Assembly (NCBI GenBank): GCA_900088475.1
Contig: FLMG01002913.1
Span: 4,324-36,268, forward strand
Source: Hyphochytrium catenoides
Taxonomy: Eukaryota > Sar > Hyphochytriomycetes > Hyphochytriales > Hyphochytriaceae
Length of the DNA: 31,945 nt
Direction: 5' to 3'
Every line of letters begins with the position of its first letter. The first letter of the stretch is position 1. Position numbers and translations under genes: made by a program. Positions 31,801 through 31,945 of the stretch are shown piece after piece. Under the pieces are notes generated by a model, which worked only from the letters and a program-made list of their open reading frames with translations, had not been told where the DNA came from and made no database searches.

Positions 31801-31945
31801 ATGAAATTCGACACCACCTTCGTCATTCTGGGGCTAACCCTGGCGTTGGGTGTTGCAGAGGGACAGAATGAGACTACTGCATTACCAACCAAAAATACCT
31901 TCAAGCTGGACCTAAAGTGCGTCGTCATCGTCAACGAAGACTATT
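31801..31945 (+). CDS. N-terminus of a secreted protein (partial, runs off the window)
   Basis: An ATG at 31801 in a good context (A at -3) opens a frame that stays open to the window end, 48 codons. It begins M-K-F-D-T-T and has a hydrophobic core FVILGLTLALGV followed by A-E-G-Q, a standard signal peptide. The mature start carries an N-E-T sequon. The rest lies outside the window, so the family cannot be named. A shadow frame on the opposite strand (31689-31934) has no such pattern. Confidence 0.6.
   Translation, partial: MKFDTTFVILGLTLALGVAEGQNETTALPTKNTFKLDLKCVVIVNEDY

Overview
This is intron-rich nuclear DNA from a eukaryote, most likely a protist. The genes are split by short GT-AG introns, mostly 58-243 nt, and reading frames rejoin cleanly across them. 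The gene content points the same way: a full-size PDR-type ABC transporter, a PP2C phosphatase, a TPR protein with a SPAG1-like motif, a DHRS7B-like reductase and a Thr-Pro-Ala-Pro-rich secreted protein. Several of these (PDR transporter, TPAP-rich secreted protein, tocopherol cyclase-like protein) would fit a stramenopile or an alga, but the sequence alone does not settle the lineage.

Layout. Positions 1-8842 carry three tandem minus-strand paralogues of a seven-transmembrane protein family (1-1065, cut by the window edge; 3052-4883; 7062-8842). They share intron positions and phases and are separated by about 2 kb of gene-free DNA. A 1.9-kb divergent spacer with a perfect palindrome follows. 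Four plus-strand genes come next: a PP2C protein phosphatase (about 10748-12772), a TPR co-chaperone-like protein (13189-15467), a tocopherol-cyclase-family protein (16468-17856) and a membrane-anchored short-chain dehydrogenase close to DHRS7B (18617-19939). Two intronless minus-strand genes follow: a secreted, probably GPI-anchored protein (20152-21039) and a 1357-residue PDR/ABCG transporter (23548-27621). The last 4 kb is nearly gene-free, except for one candidate exon pair and the first exon of a secreted protein that starts at 31801 and runs off the window.

There is no operon logic. A loose theme is membrane and cell-surface biology: receptor-like 7TM proteins, a drug or lipid pump, a cell-wall-type secreted protein, and two neighbouring membrane-anchored lipid-related enzymes. 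The most novel item is the 7TM family. It has a conserved Cys motif in its N-terminus, a Cys-containing third outer loop and a GPCR-like charge pattern, and I cannot place it firmly in a named family. Exon models were built by hand from splice consensus, frame continuity and family motifs; transcripts would settle them.
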